Shown here: in pieces, positions 44,686 to 54,039 of the stretch
How positions within the stretch are numbered: position 1 is the stretch's first letter
Layout of the letters: the number at the start of each line of letters is the position of its first letter
Source: Gammaproteobacteria bacterium
GTDB lineage: Bacteria > Pseudomonadota > Gammaproteobacteria > Ga0077536
Assembly: GCA_021773835.1 (NCBI GenBank)
Contig: JAJFJQ010000059.1
Location: 101,947-165,946, forward strand
Reading direction: 5' to 3'
Length of the DNA stretch: 64,000 nucleotides
Made by a program: the position numbers and the translations under genes
The notes under the pieces: model-generated
The model's database searches: none
What the model saw: only the letters and a program-made list of their open reading frames with translations
Told to the model about the DNA's origin: nothing

Positions 44686-45819
44686 ATGTCCGCACTCCTG
44701 CCCGACGTTGACCCCGATGGATTGGCCGAATTCTCGGTTGTTTTTACCGATCGTTCGCTCAACCACATGTCCCAATCGTTTCAAGGCGTGATGAGGGAAA
44801 TCTCCCGCGTGTTGAAAAATGTCTACAACGCAAACACCGCGATCGTCGTTCCAGGCGGCGGAACCTACGCCATGGAGGCTGTCGCCCGACAATTTGCCAC
44901 GAACAAAAAATGCCTGGTCATCCGCAACGGTTGGTTTAGCTACCGCTGGTCACAAATATTCGACGCGGGCGATATTCCATCGACGACCACGGTGATGAAA
45001 GCACGGCCGGTTCGCGATGAAGCGCAGGCGCCTTTCGCTCCTGCGCCGATCGATGACGTCGTAGCGACAATCAAAACGGAAAAGCCGGATCTCGTCTTCG
45101 CCCCGCACGTGGAAACCGCCTCCGGGATGATCTTGCCGGATGATTATATTCGCGCCGTCGGCGAGGCAGTGCACGATGTGGGCGGCCTGTTTGTACTCGA
45201 TTGCATTGCCTCTGGCGCAATCTGGGTCGACATGATGGCCTGCGCCGTCGACATCCTGATCAGCGCGCCACAAAAGGGTTGGAGCGGCTCACCGTGTGCC
45301 GGCCTTGTGATGTTGAGCGAGACCGCGGTAACGCAGATGGGGTCTACCAAGAGCAGCAGCTTCGCATGCGATCTGGGCAAATGGCACCAAATCATGCAAG
45401 TCTACGAAAATGGCGGTCACGCCTACCACGCGACGATGCCAACCGATGGCCTACGCAAGCTGTGTGACACCATGTTGGAGACGGAGAAATACGGCTTCAA
45501 GGAGGTTCATTCGGAACAACAAGCCCTTGGCGATGCCGTACGCGCAATGTTAGAGCGCCGCGGATTCAAAAGCGTTGCCGCTGAAGGATTCCAAGCCCCG
45601 GGCGTAGTGGTAAGTTATACCGATGATCCGGAGATTCAAAACGGCAAAAAATTTCTCGAGTTGGGTTTGCAGATCGCAGCCGGCGTACCACTGCAATGCG
45701 ATGAACCTGCCGACTTCATGAGCTTCCGTATTGGCCTGTTCGGTCTGGATAAGCTGCACGATGTGCACGCTAGTGTGGGCAGATTGGAAGCCGCGCTGGA
45801 TAAACTCGCTAATGCGTAA
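44686..45819 (+). CDS. Class V aminotransferase (alanine-glyoxylate/serine-pyruvate aminotransferase-like)
   Basis: The 377-residue PLP enzyme of fold type I class V shows GGGTYAMEAV at 57-66 for phosphate binding. The PLP-pairing Asp is D172 (VLDCIAS), and K197 in SAPQKGWSG forms the Schiff base. The closest family group transfers amino groups between alanine, serine or 2-aminoethylphosphonate and glyoxylate or pyruvate. The start at ATG 44686 lacks an obvious strong RBS. No partner enzyme is adjacent. The next gene follows after 46 bp. Confidence 0.9.
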   Translation: MSALLPDVDPDGLAEFSVVFTDRSLNHMSQSFQGVMREISRVLKNVYNANTAIVVPGGGTYAMEAVARQFATNKKCLVIRNGWFSYRWSQIFDAGDIPSTTTVMKARPVRDEAQAPFAPAPIDDVVATIKTEKPDLVFAPHVETASGMILPDDYIRAVGEAVHDVGGLFVLDCIASGAIWVDMMACAVDILISAPQKGWSGSPCAGLVMLSETAVTQMGSTKSSSFACDLGKWHQIMQVYENGGHAYHATMPTDGLRKLCDTMLETEKYGFKEVHSEQQALGDAVRAMLERRGFKSVAAEGFQAPGVVVSYTDDPEIQNGKKFLELGLQIAAGVPLQCDEPADFMSFRIGLFGLDKLHDVHASVGRLEAALDKLANA

Positions 45820-45865
45820 ATTTTCGTTCTCATATTCGTTCATCGGAAATTAAGGAGCGATATAT

Positions 45866-46690
45866 TTGACACCTACGAGCGCCGCGCCCGGCTCCGACGT
45901 CTTTGACATCAATCAACACGAAAAAAAGATCTATTCCCAGAACGGCGAAGACGGGATCTTAGAATTTATTTTCTCTACGATAGGGACGACTAATAAATTC
46001 TCGATTGAATTCGGCGTCGGACATGGATCCGAATGCAACACCATTTATCTCTTGGAAAAAAAGGGATGGCGAGGATTGATGATGGATTACCGCGCTGAAA
46101 GCGCGGTGCAAACAGATTCGCCGCCCAAACCAAGTAGCGGACCATTCAAAGACATTAAACGTAGCATCAAGGCGCTTCTTGGAAAGCCCACCCAAGCGCA
46201 ACCAGTAACTACATATCCTCTGGATATAAAAAACGAAAAAGTTACTGCTGAGAACATTCAACAATTGCTACAAAAGTACGACGTTCCGCAACATTTTGAC
46301 CTGCTATCCATCGATATCGATTTCAACGACTACTGGGTCTGGAAAGCCATCACCGATTATGCTCCCCGTGTGGTGGTGATCGAATTCAACTCATCGATAC
46401 CACCTACTGAAAGCCGAGTCGTCCCCTACGATCCTAATGCGCGCTGGGATGGCACCAATTATTTTGGTGCGAGCTTATTAGCCTTAACAAATTTAGGCGC
46501 GTCAAAGGGATACACCCTCGTCGGCTGCGATAGTAATGGCGTGAACGCGTTTTTCTGCAAGTCCGAACTGATCTCGAATCTACAATTAAGCAGCATCCAA
46601 GATTTGTATCGACCGCCCCGCTACGGTGAAGTTAAGCATGGCGTTCATACCGGACATCCCGCAAGTGAAAAAACCATGGTTGAAGTTTAA
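45866..46690 (+). CDS. FkbM-like methyltransferase-fold protein
   Basis: The 274-residue protein has a Rossmann methyltransferase-like core: QNGEDGILEFIF, then SIEFGVGHGSECNT as the SAM-loop-like segment, the acidic strand LLSIDIDFNDYW and VVIEFN. Similar proteins occur with glycan biosynthesis genes and belong to the FkbM-related group. No glycosyltransferases are near here. The start is TTG 45866, after a clear aaggagcgatatat RBS. A methyltransferase role is likely but activity and substrate are not shown. Confidence 0.72.
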   Translation: MTPTSAAPGSDVFDINQHEKKIYSQNGEDGILEFIFSTIGTTNKFSIEFGVGHGSECNTIYLLEKKGWRGLMMDYRAESAVQTDSPPKPSSGPFKDIKRSIKALLGKPTQAQPVTTYPLDIKNEKVTAENIQQLLQKYDVPQHFDLLSIDIDFNDYWVWKAITDYAPRVVVIEFNSSIPPTESRVVPYDPNARWDGTNYFGASLLALTNLGASKGYTLVGCDSNGVNAFFCKSELISNLQLSSIQDLYRPPRYGEVKHGVHTGHPASEKTMVEV

Positions 46691-47572
46691 TTATTGGGCG
46701 ATGAACGCCTTCGTCAAACTGAGGAACTTCTCCAGCTGATCATGGTGCACCCAGTGACCGGCGCCTTCGACAGCAACAACCTCCGCCGAATTGAAATGTG
46801 CCGCTCGACCGTCTGTTCTCGGATCCGTAGCCCAGCTTTCAGTACCGTAGACGAGTAAGGTCGGACACGTGATACGTCCCCATAGCCGGTGGAGTTCCGA
46901 CGCTGGTATATCGGAAGGTGGCCACGAGCGCACATAATTATCAAACTTCCATGAATAGGTGCCGTCTTCGTTCTGATTGGTCCCGTGGACGGTCAGATGA
47001 CGTGCCTGCTCCGGCGATAAGTGCTTGTTTTCATCTTGCATGCGGCCGAACGCTTCTTCGATAGTCTTATAGCGTCGCGGCATACGCCCGGCTAGCTCGC
47101 GCTGTTCATCGATCCAGACCTGCATCCGTGTTTCCAGCGGACGGCCACTACGCTCTGCCTGAAGTTTCGGTGCAAGTCCGAGCCCTTCAATCGCGACCAG
47201 TCGGCGTACGGACTCAGGATAAATGCCGGTGTAGCGCAAAGCGATATTGCCCCCTAGCGAGTGCGCGAGGATCGTTACCGGTGCTAGATTTTGTTGGTGG
47301 ATCAGCTGCGCCAGATCATAGATGTATCCATTCATCCCATAGTGGCCTTCCGCCGACCATCCGCTATCGCCATGCCCGCGCAGATCGGGCGCGATGACGT
47401 GCCAATCTTCGCGCAAAGCAAGTGCAACGGCATCCCAATTACGGCAATGATCACGGCCACCATGGACCAGCAACAGCGGCGGCGCCGTTCGATTTCCCCA
47501 ATCAACAAAATGCAGGCGCAAACGTTGTGAGAAGAAACTGTGCGACGTTGGGCCTGGTACGTTTTCTGGCAT
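46691..47572 (-). CDS. Alpha/beta hydrolase (epoxide hydrolase/haloalkane dehalogenase-like)
   Basis: This 293-residue alpha/beta-hydrolase-fold enzyme has the oxyanion HGG at 37-39 and DLRGHGDSGW. The nucleophile is S105 in AHSLGGNIA, and the catalytic His is in GAGHWVHHDQ. Because the nucleophile is Ser, not Asp, it is an esterase or lactonase rather than a dehalogenase. A cap domain is predicted between ~145 and 215. It converges on the preceding FkbM-like gene with no gap, which suggests an overlapping 3' end. The substrate is unknown. Confidence 0.88.
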   Translation of the reverse strand: MPENVPGPTSHSFFSQRLRLHFVDWGNRTAPPLLLVHGGRDHCRNWDAVALALREDWHVIAPDLRGHGDSGWSAEGHYGMNGYIYDLAQLIHQQNLAPVTILAHSLGGNIALRYTGIYPESVRRLVAIEGLGLAPKLQAERSGRPLETRMQVWIDEQRELAGRMPRRYKTIEEAFGRMQDENKHLSPEQARHLTVHGTNQNEDGTYSWKFDNYVRSWPPSDIPASELHRLWGRITCPTLLVYGTESWATDPRTDGRAAHFNSAEVVAVEGAGHWVHHDQLEKFLSLTKAFIAQ

Positions 47573-47677
47573 AGCGATCTCTCAATCCGGTTATGTATCA
47601 CAAGCCTACCGCAGATCAAAATAAATAGGATCAACGCGGCCACGGGGTCGCAGGTTAAAATCGGCCATCGGTAATAG

Positions 47678-48460
47678 TTAACTTAGAGGCGGCGCATCAG
47701 GGGTAGCCGTGGGGCGATAGTCGTATATCCGTAAGCGCGCGCCGGTGGCCACCAGCGAGAACCCCGCCACATGATCCCACAATTCCGCAAGTTCGGGGCG
47801 AATGTAGATAACCAGCGCCCGTCTGGGGACAGCTCGTAGAGAGGCGACTAGGTTTCTAATTACATTCTCCATGGTCGGAGTCCCAAATGGGTTGTAGAGG
47901 AACACGACCAGGGGTTCATGCGGAAACTCGTAGCTCGAAGCATCCGCACAGCGCACTTCAGTTCGTGCGCGGCAGTCACCGTGGGCGTTAAAGATCTGAA
48001 AATTGGCTTTTGCAACAACACATAGATCCGGAGCGATCTCAATCCCAATGACGCGCTTGAATGGCATTTTTGCGGCCAACATCATTGCCCGTCCTTTACC
48101 CGCACCGAGATCGATAAAGACGGTATTAGGATAGTCGATGTCCAAGTCGGACCACAGCGCTTCGAGTTCGTCCGGTACAACGCCCTGATAACCAAAGCCG
48201 TGGATCCAGCTCGGTTCCGACACGGCGAGATGCGAAATTGGGATCACGCCACCTGTGTCAACTCCATAGCACCTATCGAACGCAGGGCCTGATGGATCTA
48301 TCTCTTGCTGAGGTTGCAGATCCGGGTCATGCAATCGACGCCAAAACAATAACGGCAAGAAAATCACCGCAATCATCGTGCCTTCCCTCTGGGAGAGCCG
48401 CTTAAACTCACGCGCGAGGATCCGGAATTGGCCCATTCGAGAAGAACCGATATCGTTCAA
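47678..48460 (-). CDS. Class I SAM-dependent methyltransferase
   Basis: The 260-residue protein has a SAM-binding motif FIDLGAGKGRAMMLAA at about 113-128, acidic residue E of GIEIAP and the motif IV-like FLYNPFGTPTMENVI. N-terminal residues 1-45 include a hydrophobic stretch (TMIAVIFLPLLFW) that could attach the enzyme to the membrane. A start at the second ATG (48436) is possible. It lies about 105 bp from the hydrolase and is divergent from the SRPBCC gene across ~300 bp that hold no gene. Confidence 0.82.
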   Translation of the reverse strand: MNDIGSSRMGQFRILAREFKRLSQREGTMIAVIFLPLLFWRRLHDPDLQPQQEIDPSGPAFDRCYGVDTGGVIPISHLAVSEPSWIHGFGYQGVVPDELEALWSDLDIDYPNTVFIDLGAGKGRAMMLAAKMPFKRVIGIEIAPDLCVVAKANFQIFNAHGDCRARTEVRCADASSYEFPHEPLVVFLYNPFGTPTMENVIRNLVASLRAVPRRALVIYIRPELAELWDHVAGFSLVATGARLRIYDYRPTATPDAPPLS

Positions 48461-48758
48461 AAACGCCTCCGCATTGACCAGCGCATTGATCGACCTGGTC
48501 CAACTCGTGCCGTGACAGGCCTCTCAAGGCCGTGCGCAATTAACCCACTATTGGCTCGCCCTCCGGTCGAATCGGGAAGTTTAGGAGGAGTAGGCTGCGC
48601 AAGTGCAACGTTCATCGATAACCCCTTATCTGCCACTATTTTTCGTCACACCACGAGTGGCATAATACACGCAGCAACTGCCCAATTGAGTTCAAAGTAC
48701 GGCGCGTTCGGCGAAATCACGTGCCGCGATCCACCTTACAATAGCGAAGGAATTGAAC

Positions 48759-49172
48759 ATGTATAAAGTATTAGTCGAGAAAACTGTCGATATGCCGCGC
48801 AAAAAGGTCTTCGACGCGCTGATGGATTTTGGTGGTTTAGAAACGCTTATGCCGGATACGGTTGCGTCATGCGAGGTCACCGGATCCGGGATTGGCGCGC
48901 TGCGTAATATCAAATTGAAGGACGGTGGCCGGCTCGTCGAGCGCATTGACGTTGCCTTTGATGACACCGTGTTCGGTTACTCAATCACCTACAACGATGC
49001 ATTTCCGTTCGAAAACTATTGTGCAGTCGTTACCCTGGAAGACGCTGGCAATTCAACTGTCGCGCGCTGGGGTAGTAACTGGAATGCCAAAGGCGCTACC
49101 GATGACGAGGTCAAAGAATCGCTCGTCGGTCTGTACAACCTCCTACTCGACGGACTCCATAAGATCGCCTAA
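48759..49172 (+). CDS. SRPBCC-family protein (polyketide cyclase/START-like)
   Basis: This small helix-grip protein (137 residues) starts YKVLVEKTVDMPRKKVFDALMDFGGLETLMP, a typical SRPBCC opening with a hydrophobic ligand cavity. Later strands read VTLEDAGNSTVARWGSNW. ATG 48759 is preferred to TTG 48753 because it lies 8 bases after aagg. The family includes cyclases, hydrolase-like and ligand-transport proteins, so the role is open. A terminator hairpin follows. Confidence 0.85.
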   Translation: MYKVLVEKTVDMPRKKVFDALMDFGGLETLMPDTVASCEVTGSGIGALRNIKLKDGGRLVERIDVAFDDTVFGYSITYNDAFPFENYCAVVTLEDAGNSTVARWGSNWNAKGATDDEVKESLVGLYNLLLDGLHKIA

Positions 49173-49180
49173 GTGCACTC

Positions 49181-49202
49181 CCGGGGCGCAAACGCGCCCC
49201 GG
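49181..49202. terminator. Terminator hairpin after SRPBCC gene
   Basis: A perfect 9-bp stem ccggggcgc/gcgccccgg has the loop aaac, 8 bp after the stop codon at 49172. The next gene is convergent, so it may act in both directions. No T-run follows. Confidence 0.6.
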
Positions 49203-49305
49203 CTTGCAGTTCAGCGCCAGCTGCGAGCGCCGAAACACGCGAACACAACCCAAATGCCGGGTAGAAATGGCGCGCCTGCAGCCATGGGAAACGCTCAGAT
49301 CATTT

Positions 49306-50085
49306 CTAGTTCTGACGCTGCATTTCAAGCTTCTTTTGGTAGCCCGACTGCACCACATCAACGAGTACGAGGACAACTATCGAAAAGTAGAAAGTCGCCT
49401 TCGACATCGGCACGACGGCGAATCCGAATAGTTTTAAGTGCGCTTCGTGCCCGCCTTCTCCCAATAACACAACGCCTACAATTAGCAGGATGAACAACCC
49501 TAAGATCTCGTATTTGCGATTTTCGCGTAGAAATTCGGACACGCGATCGGCTAATACCAGCATCGCGATCCCGGATGTCAGGATGGCGGCCGCAAGCACA
49601 AAAAATACATCTGTGATCGCGAGTGCGGATAGAATTGAATCAAAACTGAAGATGAGATTCATAAATACGATGGTGGCAACGATCTGAGCAGCCGAGTGTT
49701 GCGAGGCGCCGTCGCCTTCGTGCACAAGGTCATCAACCACCAACATGTGAGAGATCTCGCGGACCGCCGTGTACATAATAAATCCGCCGCCAAATAAGAA
49801 TACGATGGTGGAGAAATTAAACGATCCCTCGATGATGCCGGGCAAGTGAATGTGGAAAAGCGGCTCGGTTAAGGTCGCGATCAATTTGATCATGACGAAT
49901 AACAGCACGATACGTAAGGCCACCGCGATCAAGATCCCCCAACGACGAACCGCCGCTTGACTCTCCAATGGCGCACGTTTGGATTCGATCGATATATAGA
50001 GCAAGTTATCGAAGCCAAGGACCGCTTGAAGAAAGATCAGCACGCCAAGGTTTGCCAGATTCTCAAACGTCAATAGTTCAGCCAT
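49306..50085 (-). CDS. TerC-family integral membrane protein
   Basis: The 259-residue polytopic protein has about 7 helices. The two acidic signature motifs LGFDNLLYIS and FSFDSILSA lie in its two halves and are thought to bind metal ions. TerC/Alx/YkoY relatives export manganese or act in tellurite resistance, often helping metal loading of exported proteins. No tellurite genes or yybP-ykoY riboswitch are seen next to it. It is transcribed alone, divergent from a methyltransferase across 191 bp. Confidence 0.93.
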   Translation of the reverse strand: MAELLTFENLANLGVLIFLQAVLGFDNLLYISIESKRAPLESQAAVRRWGILIAVALRIVLLFVMIKLIATLTEPLFHIHLPGIIEGSFNFSTIVFLFGGGFIMYTAVREISHMLVVDDLVHEGDGASQHSAAQIVATIVFMNLIFSFDSILSALAITDVFFVLAAAILTSGIAMLVLADRVSEFLRENRKYEILGLFILLIVGVVLLGEGGHEAHLKLFGFAVVPMSKATFYFSIVVLVLVDVVQSGYQKKLEMQRQN

Positions 50086-50276
50086 GTTGATTCACTCTCC
50101 GAAGTAATGAGTTAATTGATTCGGTGACCACAATGTCGTTCCGCAGCGCGCGATGTTACCTCCGTGGCCATGTTGGTGCCACTCGGTAAACGTTGTCGAA
50201 CCGCCGTGCGATCAGTATTGGCGCATCGTTCTCTATTAAACTAAGCTTGCTTACGAAATTTCAATAGGGCAACAAA

Positions 50277-51095
50277 GTGGGTGATAAAACCTTCAAGGAT
50301 ATCGAGCATGATGGCTGGCTTGAGCGTGCCGCATCGTACGAATTCATTACGCCGACGACTAACCAAGCAATCGATCCCATCCTCGACAGCTTCGGCGACA
50401 TCCGGGATAAATACTTGCTCGAAGTCGCACCCGGTCCCGGGCATCTATCGGGTCGAGCGGCGAGCTTGGGTGCGCGGGTCGAGGCGGTCGATTTCGCCAT
50501 CACCATGGTGGAACACGCTCAATCACAATACCCAGACGTCCGCTTTCACGAAGGCGATGCCGAAAATTTGGACTTCGGTAACAATCAATTTGACGGCGTC
50601 ATCTGCGCTTTTGGCCTGCTGCACCTCGCGCAGCCGGATCGCGCCATAGCGGAGGCGTTTCGCGTACTCAAGCCTGGCGGGCGTTACACCTACGCCGTTT
50701 GGTCCGCACCGGATCAAGGTGGGGACTTTTTCGGCTTCTTAATGGGCACCATCCAAGAACATGGGGACATGGATTTGAACCTCCCCGCCGCGCCCCCGTT
50801 CTTTCGTTTTGCGGATCCAGAGCAAGCCGCATCGGCACTCAATCAAGCTGGGTTTGAAGAACATCAATTGGCGACCATACCGATAGTCTGGCGCGGGCAA
50901 CGGCCGAGCGATGCAGTAGAGGTGATCTACAAAGCGACGGTTCGCACGCGACTAATTGTCGATGCGCAAACCGATAGCAAACGTGAGGCGATCCATGCCG
51001 CCCTTATCGCAGGGATGGAGCAATTTAGGGTAGACGATCATTTCGAAATAGCCTTTCCGGCCACGATGGTTACCGCGACGAAACCTCTCACCTAA
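50277..51095 (+). CDS. Class I SAM-dependent methyltransferase (UbiE-like)
   Basis: The 272-residue methyltransferase has motif I LLEVAPGPGHLSG at about 48-60 and motif II AVDFAITMVEHA. The motif around FDGVICAFGLLHL and AFRVLKPGGRY matches the UbiE/COQ5-like group. GTG 50277 is the only plausible start, with a weak aatagggcaac RBS. Its 3' end overlaps the AAA ATPase gene by four bases in a convergent arrangement. The substrate is unknown. Confidence 0.87.
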   Translation: MGDKTFKDIEHDGWLERAASYEFITPTTNQAIDPILDSFGDIRDKYLLEVAPGPGHLSGRAASLGARVEAVDFAITMVEHAQSQYPDVRFHEGDAENLDFGNNQFDGVICAFGLLHLAQPDRAIAEAFRVLKPGGRYTYAVWSAPDQGGDFFGFLMGTIQEHGDMDLNLPAAPPFFRFADPEQAASALNQAGFEEHQLATIPIVWRGQRPSDAVEVIYKATVRTRLIVDAQTDSKREAIHAALIAGMEQFRVDDHFEIAFPATMVTATKPLT

Positions 51096-52615
51096 TTTGC
51101 TGATACGGTTCGCCCGTCGGCCCAACGGCGTAGACGTTCGATGTCCTCGGCGCGCACCACTGACAATGGTTTTGTATTCGCCAGCTCATTGAGCACAAGT
51201 TCTGTTGTGGCGGTTGTGTCATTAGCACTGGCCGCGTAGCGAGCGGCAACGATCGCCTCTTCAATCTCAGCCCCGGTGAATCCGTCGCTCGCCAATGCCA
51301 AAGCGTTTAGGTCGAACCGTGCCGGATCGAGTTGCCGTTTTTTTAAATGAATAGCGAATATTTCTTTGCGTACCGCCGAGCTCGGTAGATCGACGAAAAA
51401 TATCTCATCTAAGCGCCCCTTACGAATAAGCTCTGGAGGCAATGCGGTTACATCATTGGCCGTTGCTACGATAAACACCTGTTTATCATTCGCAGCCATC
51501 CAAGTAAGCAAGGTACCGAGTACACGTTTTGACGTGCCACTGTCATAGTCACCGGTCGAGATCCCCTTCTCTATCTCATCGCACCACAATACACACGGCG
51601 CCATGACCTCAGCTGTTTGCAATGCCTCTCGCATATTGCGTTCGGTCTCGCCGAAGAACTTGTTGTAGAGCACGCCAAAATCGAGGCGTAGTAGCGGTAT
51701 ATTCCAAATACCGGCTACCGCTTTCGCCGCAAGGCTCTTGCCACCGCCTTGGACCCCAAGCAACATGATCCCCTTCGGAACATCCGAGTCCGCGGCGCTC
51801 GTCGCCATAAAATGATTTCGCCGTTTCTCCAGCCACTGCTTCAAATGATTAAATCCGCCAACATCAGATAAATGCGCAGTGTCATACTCGAACGATAGCA
51901 AGCCTTGCTGCCCGACCAACGCGCGCTTCGCTTCGATGAGCTCCGGTACATCGGCCCCCGTAATTGCCCCGTCATCCTGTATCGCATTACGCACCATACG
52001 CCGTGCGTCGGTATCCGTGAGGCCCGTCAGATTCGTCAACAATGCGCTCACGGCCTCACGATCAACGCGCACATTGTCTCCGCCACGCTGTGCCGCCCAA
52101 ATCGCCGATTCCTCGGTCACAATGCGGCCAATCTGACTCATATTCGGTAGACGTAGACTGAAGCTCGCTGAATAACGCACCAATTCTGGTGGCAAGTCGA
52201 TCGCGTGACTCACAAAAACCAGCTTTTGTCGCCGCACGTCATGATCTTGCGCGACCTCCTTAATCAGGCGAACGTGCACCGGTTCTTTCAAATAGGGGTG
52301 AAAATCTAATAACAAGATGATGCCGGCCTGCTTAGCGTCGCGGATCACTCGAAGCGCGTATTCGGGATCGGCAGTCGATGTTGTCGCAGTATCGGGCGGG
52401 TTGTCGCCGACCAAGCGCAATTCGCTAGGGTTAAAGGTCGCGTCACCGACCACCGCGTCAAGGCCGTCCGTCACCGTCCAGGTGCTGAGTGGCAGGTCGA
52501 CCAGCGGTGCAATTCTTTTGAAGAGATTGACGGTACGCGTTTCCTCAAATGTGTTCACCGTGATCAGCGGATAGTGAGAACGTAGGATGATCTCGAGGTC
52601 GTCGCGGTCAGACAT
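51092..52615 (-). CDS. AAA-family ATPase (Ycf46-like)
   Basis: The 507-residue protein has an N-terminal ~240-residue domain and a C-terminal AAA+ domain. Walker A is GVQGGGKS at 287-294, Walker B is VLWCDEIEK with D346 and E347, and the arginine segment is RKGRLDE at 398-404. The N-terminal half starts with [17 protein letters not shown], the pattern of the chloroplast/cyanobacterial Ycf46 group. The start at ATG 52615 (after gaggaagctgag) is preferred to the GTG at 52642. The upstream 259 bp hold an AT-rich patch (52735-52805) and no gene. The client or partner protein is unknown. Confidence 0.9.
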   Translation of the reverse strand: MSDRDDLEIILRSHYPLITVNTFEETRTVNLFKRIAPLVDLPLSTWTVTDGLDAVVGDATFNPSELRLVGDNPPDTATTSTADPEYALRVIRDAKQAGIILLLDFHPYLKEPVHVRLIKEVAQDHDVRRQKLVFVSHAIDLPPELVRYSASFSLRLPNMSQIGRIVTEESAIWAAQRGGDNVRVDREAVSALLTNLTGLTDTDARRMVRNAIQDDGAITGADVPELIEAKRALVGQQGLLSFEYDTAHLSDVGGFNHLKQWLEKRRNHFMATSAADSDVPKGIMLLGVQGGGKSLAAKAVAGIWNIPLLRLDFGVLYNKFFGETERNMREALQTAEVMAPCVLWCDEIEKGISTGDYDSGTSKRVLGTLLTWMAANDKQVFIVATANDVTALPPELIRKGRLDEIFFVDLPSSAVRKEIFAIHLKKRQLDPARFDLNALALASDGFTGAEIEEAIVAARYAASANDTTATTELVLNELANTKPLSVVRAEDIERLRRWADGRTVSAN

Positions 52616-52874
52616 ACTCAGCTTCCTCGGCGGATGTACCAACTATTGGCGCGAAGTGCGGTCTGCCGATCGGCAGACTCACAACTTTCATCGTGTCCCT
52701 TCATTTCACACATCCGTGGAGGCATGAAAAAGAAATTGATAATCTACTTTAATTCACCGTTGTTTAGCTTTAGATATCAGATAATTATAATAACAACATG
52801 ATATAAATTATAGCCCGTCGTAAAGGCCTTTTAAGATCTTGGGTGCGTACCCATACAAGAGATGTGGGCGGTGA

Positions 52875-53171
52875 TTATGCACGAGCGGGTCCAAAGACGG
52901 TCGGAAAGAAGGACTCGAGCGCAACCGCCAGCACGATTCCGCCCAGTAATACGACGACCGACCAACTCGAATGGCCGAGTTCATATACCCACTTTGACGC
53001 ATACAACATCAAAGCGATCACCGGTAACAACAATCCAACCGTGAATAGTACTTGCCACATGGATTCGCGGATCGGTTCGCCACACGATGGACACGGTTGC
53101 GGTATTCTAGTTAAGCCCTTGAGTGTTTTTCGATCAAGGTTTGCGTTGCACCATGGGCAGGCTAAGGACAT
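52875..53171 (-). CDS. Zinc-ribbon membrane protein of unknown function
   Basis: The ~98-residue protein has an N-terminal zinc ribbon (CPWCNANLDRKTL...CPSCGEPI) and two C-terminal transmembrane helices around LFTVGLLLPVIALMLYA and SVVVLLGGIVLAVALE. ATG 53171 is used because it starts directly before the ribbon. An upstream in-frame ATG (53219) would add 16 residues. It resembles small CxxC membrane proteins of unknown role. Confidence 0.65.
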   Translation of the reverse strand: MSLACPWCNANLDRKTLKGLTRIPQPCPSCGEPIRESMWQVLFTVGLLLPVIALMLYASKWVYELGHSSWSVVVLLGGIVLAVALESFFPTVFGPARA

Positions 53172-53276
53172 TTGACGCCGCCCGATTCCGAATTTGACCG
53201 AAGCCATTTGGGACGGCATCGCAAGGATGCCGTGGAGGTAAAGGTCGACAAGAGCTTGGCCACCTCTAAAAAAGCG

Positions 53277-53726
53277 CTATTGGTCCTCGATAAAATCGTC
53301 CGATCTCAAATGTTGGCTTATGTCCCCCACCAGCGGCCGGTGAATGACTGTCTTGGCGAATCTCCATTTCCCATTCTCTTTAACGAATTCATCGTGATAA
53401 TGGCCTGAGAATATCGCCTGGAGTGGTAATGAATCCGTCTGTTGGAGCACGGTAACGTAACGTTGGCCGGCAGCTGTGCCGTCTTTCTCGTCGATCTGTA
53501 GTTCGATATTTGAGTTCACGTGTCTCGTTCGTGGCGTTCCATCCGCGTAGATGATCACCTTCGATAAGACGTTATCGAACACAGCTTTCGATCCTCGATT
53601 CGGCGGAGTGTCCGCGACGTACCACTCCCCTTTATCGTACAGCGCCACAAAGCCGTCGATATCACCCCCGTCAACCGTGTGACTGTATCGATTTAGTAGG
53701 CTCATAATTTCTTCTTTGTCTGACAT
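53277..53726 (-). CDS. SnoaL-like/NTF2-fold protein
   Basis: The 149-residue single-domain protein (EEIMSLLNRYSHTVDGGDIDGFVALYD...GKWRFAKTVIHRPL) matches the SnoaL-like NTF2-fold enzymes, which include ring-hydroxylating-dioxygenase-like and isomerase members. A second SnoaL-like gene is in the cassette region (62512-63009). It lies downstream of a truncated LLM fragment on the same strand, and a shared pathway is possible. Function is not defined. Confidence 0.85.
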   Translation of the reverse strand: MSDKEEIMSLLNRYSHTVDGGDIDGFVALYDKGEWYVADTPPNRGSKAVFDNVLSKVIIYADGTPRTRHVNSNIELQIDEKDGTAAGQRYVTVLQQTDSLPLQAIFSGHYHDEFVKENGKWRFAKTVIHRPLVGDISQHLRSDDFIEDQ

Positions 53727-53785
53727 GACCTTGATTCCTCATATTCCATGAAATTGATGTGGGCAAAAGGGGTCTATCTAGCCGC

Positions 53786-54022
53786 CTACCCGCACACGTT
53801 CTGATTAAGTTGCTCTGTTAATGTTTCACCAGTGTACTCCCGGCGGCGGCGCCCACGTTTTTGCACAATGGGGACAACCTCCTCGATAAACACCTGCATG
53901 TTGTTTGGCCCAACCGACGGCGTGATTTTAAATTCATCGCCGCCCGTTTCATCGAAGATCGCCTCCGTCTTGTCGGCGACTTGCTCGGGGGTGCCGACGA
54001 AAGCTGCCGGCGGGATTATGAT
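53786..54022 (-). pseudogene. 5'-truncated LLM-class flavin oxidoreductase (C-terminal remnant)
   Basis: Reading the minus strand, an open frame of 78 codons gives PAAFVGTPEQVADKTEAIF, then VPIVQKRGRRRREYTGETL and a stop (TAG). This is the C-terminal end of a nitrilotriacetate-monooxygenase-type LLM protein (VGTPExVAD ... VVPxLQxRGxxRxEYxG). A TAA stop in frame (54023-54025) lies just before it, and no start or N-terminal domain remains. The break is at the edge of the accessory region, which starts at about 54040. It reads as a gene cut by an insertion or deletion. Confidence 0.8.
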
Positions 54023-54039
54023 TTACGATATCAAGGGAA

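Noticed and set aside
52616..52874. AT-rich stretch (52735-52805) as a possible mobile-element or promoter signal
   Set aside because: It is only base composition; no repeat, ORF or clear -35/-10 pair with correct spacing could be supported. The same holds for 6950-7030.
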